The notes under the pieces were generated by a model. That model saw only the letters and a list, made by a program, of their open reading frames with translations, was not told the DNA's origin and made no database searches. Positions 60,932 through 64,000 of a stretch of 64,000 nucleotides of DNA are shown here, piece by piece; the stretch's first letter is position 1, and each line of letters begins with the position of its first letter. Source of the DNA: Rubrivivax rivuli. GTDB taxonomy: Bacteria; Pseudomonadota; Gammaproteobacteria; Burkholderiales; Burkholderiaceae_C. The stretch covers positions 372,001 to 436,000 of the forward strand of contig NZ_SACR01000003.1 in the NCBI RefSeq assembly GCF_004016505.1. The letters are read 5' to 3'. A program made the position numbers and the translations under genes.

Positions 60932-61636
60932 TCAGGGGCGGCTCGCCAGCAGGCGCTCGGCCAGGGCGAAATCGGCCGGCCAGGTGAGCTTGAAGTTTTC
61001 CAGCTCACCGGGCACGAGCTGGGGCGCCAGGCCCAGGGCTTCGATGGCGCTGGCTTCGTCGGTCACGTTCACGCCGGTGGCGGCGGCCTCGTGCAGCGCG
61101 CGCTGCAGCAGGCCCAGGCGGAACATCTGCGGCGTCTGCGCCAGCCACTTGGCGCTGCGGTCCAGCGTGGCGTTGACTCGGTCATCGGGGCCGGCGGCCT
61201 TCAGCGTGTCGGCCAGCGGCAGGGCCAGCAGGCCGCCGATGGCGTCGCCCACGCAGGCTTCGATCAGGCGCTGCACGGCGGCCGGCTGCAGCAGGCAGCG
61301 GGCGGCGTCGTGCACCAGCACCCAGTCGTGCTCGGCCACGCCTTGCGCACGCAGCGCCTGCAGACCGGCGGCCACGCTGTCGGCACGCGTGGCGCCGCCG
61401 GTGCGGGTGATCCAACCGGCGAAGTCAGGGGCGTGGGCTTCGAACTGCGTGTCTTCCGGCGAGAGCACCACCAGCGTCTGCGCCAGTTGCGGCACGGCGG
61501 CCAGCGCGGCCAAGGTGTGCGCCACCACGCTGCGGCCGGCCACGGTGCTGTACTGCTTGGGCCCGCCCTGCCCGGCCCGCAGGCCGACACCTGCGCAGGG
61601 CACCAGGGCAAAACAGCGGGCAGCCAGCTCGTTCAT
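60932..61636 (-). CDS. ispD: 2-C-methyl-D-erythritol 4-phosphate cytidylyltransferase
   Basis: A 234-residue MEP-pathway enzyme that makes CDP-methylerythritol. The nucleotide-binding N-terminus reads [24 protein letters not shown], with AGxGxR present but the usual Met of RMG replaced by Ala. Later motifs are [20 protein letters not shown] and [14 protein letters not shown], then [11 protein letters not shown]. The start MNELAARC is chosen over an ATG nine codons upstream. Divergent from mfd, with 125 bases between the starts. Confidence 0.96.
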   Translation of the reverse strand: MNELAARCFALVPCAGVGLRAGQGGPKQYSTVAGRSVVAHTLAALAAVPQLAQTLVVLSPEDTQFEAHAPDFAGWITRTGGATRADSVAAGLQALRAQGVAEHDWVLVHDAARCLLQPAAVQRLIEACVGDAIGGLLALPLADTLKAAGPDDRVNATLDRSAKWLAQTPQMFRLGLLQRALHEAAATGVNVTDEASAIEALGLAPQLVPGELENFKLTWPADFALAERLLASRP

Positions 61637-61761
61637 GGGGGCGGATTCTAGAATTGGCCCCATCCAAGCCCCGCCATGCCCGCTGCGTTCAAGCCCCGCA
61701 GCGGCGTGCCGGGGCTGCTGCCGTTGACGGGCCCCTTTTTCCGAGCATTTCCGCGAGCCAC

Positions 61762-64000
61762 ATGCACATCCCCCACATCGCGCCAGGCAAACGCTTCAGC
61801 CTGCCCCGCCCCACGGGCAGCGCCGACGCGCTGCTGCTGGCCCGCGCGGCGCAACGCCACGCCGAGGCGAAACGCCTGCTGGCCATCTTCACCGCCGAGC
61901 CGGCCGACACCCAGCGCCTGGCCGACGAACTGCCGTTCTTCGCGCCGGGCCTGCGCGTGGCCGTCTTCCCCGACTGGGAGACCCTGCCCTACGACACCTT
62001 CAGCCCGCACCAAGACCTGATCAGCGAGCGCCTGGCCACGCTGTGGCGCATCCACAGCGGCGAGGTCGACGTGGTGCTGCTGCCGGCGAGCACGGCGCTG
62101 ACGCGGCTGTCGCCGCCGTCCTTTTTGGCCGGCACCACCTTCCAGTTCAAGCAGAAGAGCCGGCTCGACGAAGCCAAGCTCAAGAGCCAGCTCACGCTGG
62201 CCGGCTACCAGCACGTGAGCCAGGTGGTGAGCCCGGGCGAGTACGCGGTGCGCGGCGGCCTGATCGACCTCTTCCCCATGGGCAGCCTGGTGCCCTACCG
62301 CGTGGACCTGTTCGGCGACGAGGTCGACAGCATCCGCACCTTCGACCCCGACAGCCAGCGCAGCCTCTACCCCGTGCCCGAGGTGCGCCTGCTGCCCGGC
62401 CGCGAGTTCCCGATGGACGAGGCCGCGCGCAAGGCCTTCCGCGCGCGCTGGCGCGAGCAGATCGAGGGTGACCCCACGCGCTGCCGCGTCTACAAGGACA
62501 TCGACACGGGTCTCGCCAGCGGCGGCATCGAGTACTACCTGCCGCTGTTCTTCGACAGCCCCGGCACCATCTTCGATTACCTCGGCGAGAACGCCGCGCT
62601 GGTGCTGCATGGCAACGTCGACGAGGCGCTGGAAGGCTGGTGGAAAGACACGCGCGAGCGCCACCGCTTCCTGCAGCACGACCCGGAGCGGCCCATCCTG
62701 CCGCCGGCCAGCCTCTTCATGCCGGCGGAAGAGTTCTTCACGCGCACGCAGGCCCACGCCACGCTGGCGCTGCGCGGCAAAGAGCCCGTGGAGTGGGCCC
62801 GCCCGCTGCCCGACCTGAGCATCGACCGCGGCGCCACCGAGCCGCTGCACAAGCTGCACCAGCACATCAACCTGGGCGCGCACCGCGTGCTGCTGGTGGC
62901 CGAAAGCGACGGCCGCCGCGAGAGCCTGCTGGAGCTGCTGCGCGACAACAAGCTCAGCGTGCCGGCGGCCGATTCGCTGCAGGAGTTTCTGGACGGCCCC
63001 GAGAAAGTGGCCATCGCCACCACGCCGCTGGCCGAAGGCTTCCACTGGCACGACGCCGAGGCCGGCGTGTCGGTGCAGTTCGTCACCGAGACCGAACTCT
63101 TCGCCACCACGCGCGAAGCGCGCCGCCGCCGCAAGCAGGAGCAGACCAGCAGCGTCGATGCACTCATCAAGGACCTGTCGGAGCTGAAGGTCGGCGATCC
63201 CGTGGTGCACATGAACCACGGCATCGGCCGCTACCAGGGGCTGAAGAACATCGACCTCGGCGAAGGCCTGTCGGAGTTCCTGCACCTGGAGTACGCCGAC
63301 AAGGCCACGCTGTATGTGCCGGTGAGCCAACTGCACCTGATCAGCCGCTACACCGGCGTGAGCGCCGAAGAAGCGCCGCTGCACAAGCTGGGCAGCCCGC
63401 AGTGGGACAAGGCCAAGCGCAAGGCCGCCGAACAGGTGCGCGACACCGCGGCCGAGCTGCTGAACCTCTACGCCCGCCGCGCCGTACGCGAGGGCTACGC
63501 ACACCGCTTCAGCGCGCACGACTACGAGGCCTTCGCCACCAGCTTCGGCTTCGAGGAGACGGCCGACCAGCGTGCCGCCATCCACGCCGTCATCCAGGAC
63601 ATGGTGAGCCCCCGGCCCATGGACCGCCTGGTCTGCGGCGACGTGGGCTTCGGCAAGACCGAGGTCGCCTTGCGCGCAGCCTTCGTCGCCGTGATGAGCG
63701 GCAAGCAGGTGGCCATCCTCGCGCCCACCACGCTGCTGGCCGAGCAGCACTACCAGACGCTGGTCGACCGCTTCGGCAAGTGGCCGGTGAAGATCGCCGA
63801 GATGTCGCGCTTCCGCACACCGAAGGAGGTGAAGGCGGCCATCGACGGCATCACCGACGGCACGGTGGACATCGTCGTCGGCACGCACAAGCTGCTGAGC
63901 CCCGACGTCAAGTTCAACCGCCTCGGCCTGCTCGTCATCGACGAAGAGCACCGCTTCGGCGTGCGCCACAAGGAGGCGATGAAGGCCTTCCGCGCCGAGG
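61762..64000 (+). CDS. mfd: Transcription-repair coupling factor (5' two thirds, cut by the window end)
   Basis: The first 746 codons of Mfd, the ATPase that removes stalled RNA polymerase and recruits UvrA. No stop is reached, so it continues beyond base 64000. The UvrB-homology module is present ([32 protein letters not shown]), as are the RNA-polymerase-interaction domain ([21 protein letters not shown]) and the start of the RecG-like motor: Walker [12 protein letters not shown] and DEAD-like VIDEEHRFG. The ATG at 61762 opens [19 protein letters not shown]. The other frame readings in this stretch are shadows. Confidence 0.97.
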   Translation, partial: MHIPHIAPGKRFSLPRPTGSADALLLARAAQRHAEAKRLLAIFTAEPADTQRLADELPFFAPGLRVAVFPDWETLPYDTFSPHQDLISERLATLWRIHSGEVDVVLLPASTALTRLSPPSFLAGTTFQFKQKSRLDEAKLKSQLTLAGYQHVSQVVSPGEYAVRGGLIDLFPMGSLVPYRVDLFGDEVDSIRTFDPDSQRSLYPVPEVRLLPGREFPMDEAARKAFRARWREQIEGDPTRCRVYKDIDTGLASGGIEYYLPLFFDSPGTIFDYLGENAALVLHGNVDEALEGWWKDTRERHRFLQHDPERPILPPASLFMPAEEFFTRTQAHATLALRGKEPVEWARPLPDLSIDRGATEPLHKLHQHINLGAHRVLLVAESDGRRESLLELLRDNKLSVPAADSLQEFLDGPEKVAIATTPLAEGFHWHDAEAGVSVQFVTETELFATTREARRRRKQEQTSSVDALIKDLSELKVGDPVVHMNHGIGRYQGLKNIDLGEGLSEFLHLEYADKATLYVPVSQLHLISRYTGVSAEEAPLHKLGSPQWDKAKRKAAEQVRDTAAELLNLYARRAVREGYAHRFSAHDYEAFATSFGFEETADQRAAIHAVIQDMVSPRPMDRLVCGDVGFGKTEVALRAAFVAVMSGKQVAILAPTTLLAEQHYQTLVDRFGKWPVKIAEMSRFRTPKEVKAAIDGITDGTVDIVVGTHKLLSPDVKFNRLGLLVIDEEHRFGVRHKEAMKAFRAE

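Noticed and set aside
61676..62020. Plus-strand frame beginning [10 protein letters not shown] before mfd
   Set aside because: It runs out of phase through the start of mfd, whose frame has full family motifs.

Overview
This 64 kb window is high-GC (roughly 70 percent) chromosomal DNA. Its gene content and order point to a betaproteobacterium of the order Burkholderiales, probably in the Rubrivivax/Leptothrix/Ideonella neighbourhood. Supporting evidence is the PEP-CTERM proteins, PhaR, 3-hydroxybutyrate dehydrogenase, a ratA-rnfH pair divergent from smpB, a LivGF/LivHM cassette, and an OmpR-type system. I see no rRNA, CRISPR array, phage or insertion sequence.

Layout. 1-7 kb: an unidentified protein truncated at the window edge, a PEP-CTERM glucose/sorbosone-dehydrogenase-like protein, a decayed gene remnant, a chemotaxis receptor with an early frameshift, and a small PEP-CTERM protein behind a well-matched sigma-54 promoter. 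7-13.5 kb: housekeeping genes guaB, an MFS exporter and guaA (minus strand), a DUF4124 protein, ratA-rnfH and smpB. 13.7-36.7 kb: the centre of interest, seven tightly packed plus-strand genes: (A) caspase-TPR-CsgG/FlgT-like protein, (B) CsgG-like protein, (C) TpsB outer-membrane translocator, (D) a TpsA adhesin of about 4,700 residues with GLUG, YDG and MBG repeats, (E) a SLAM/DUF560-like TPR-barrel, (F) FecR-TPR-CsgG protein, (G) a protein starting with what looks like the missing second half of F's CsgG domain and ending in a TbpB-like barrel. It joins a two-partner secretion system to a SLAM-type (type XI-like) exporter, with periplasmic CsgG-like proteins and a caspase-fold peptidase, and is my candidate for an undescribed system.

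36.7-50.4 kb (minus strand): metC-like PLP lyase, rimO, phaR, cysQ, an RND efflux pair and a five-gene branched-chain amino-acid ABC transporter. 50.5-64 kb: DksA-like, eRF1-like, PRC-barrel and DUF2177 small proteins, tRNA-Val, relA, an alpha/beta hydrolase, bdhA, a SIMPL-domain protein, an OmpR/EnvZ-type pair, a Tlde1-like L,D-transpeptidase with an overlapping two-helix membrane protein (possible effector-immunity pair), ispF, ispD and the first two thirds of mfd, cut by the window end.

Functions are assigned from recognisable motifs and gene order read by eye. No database search was possible.
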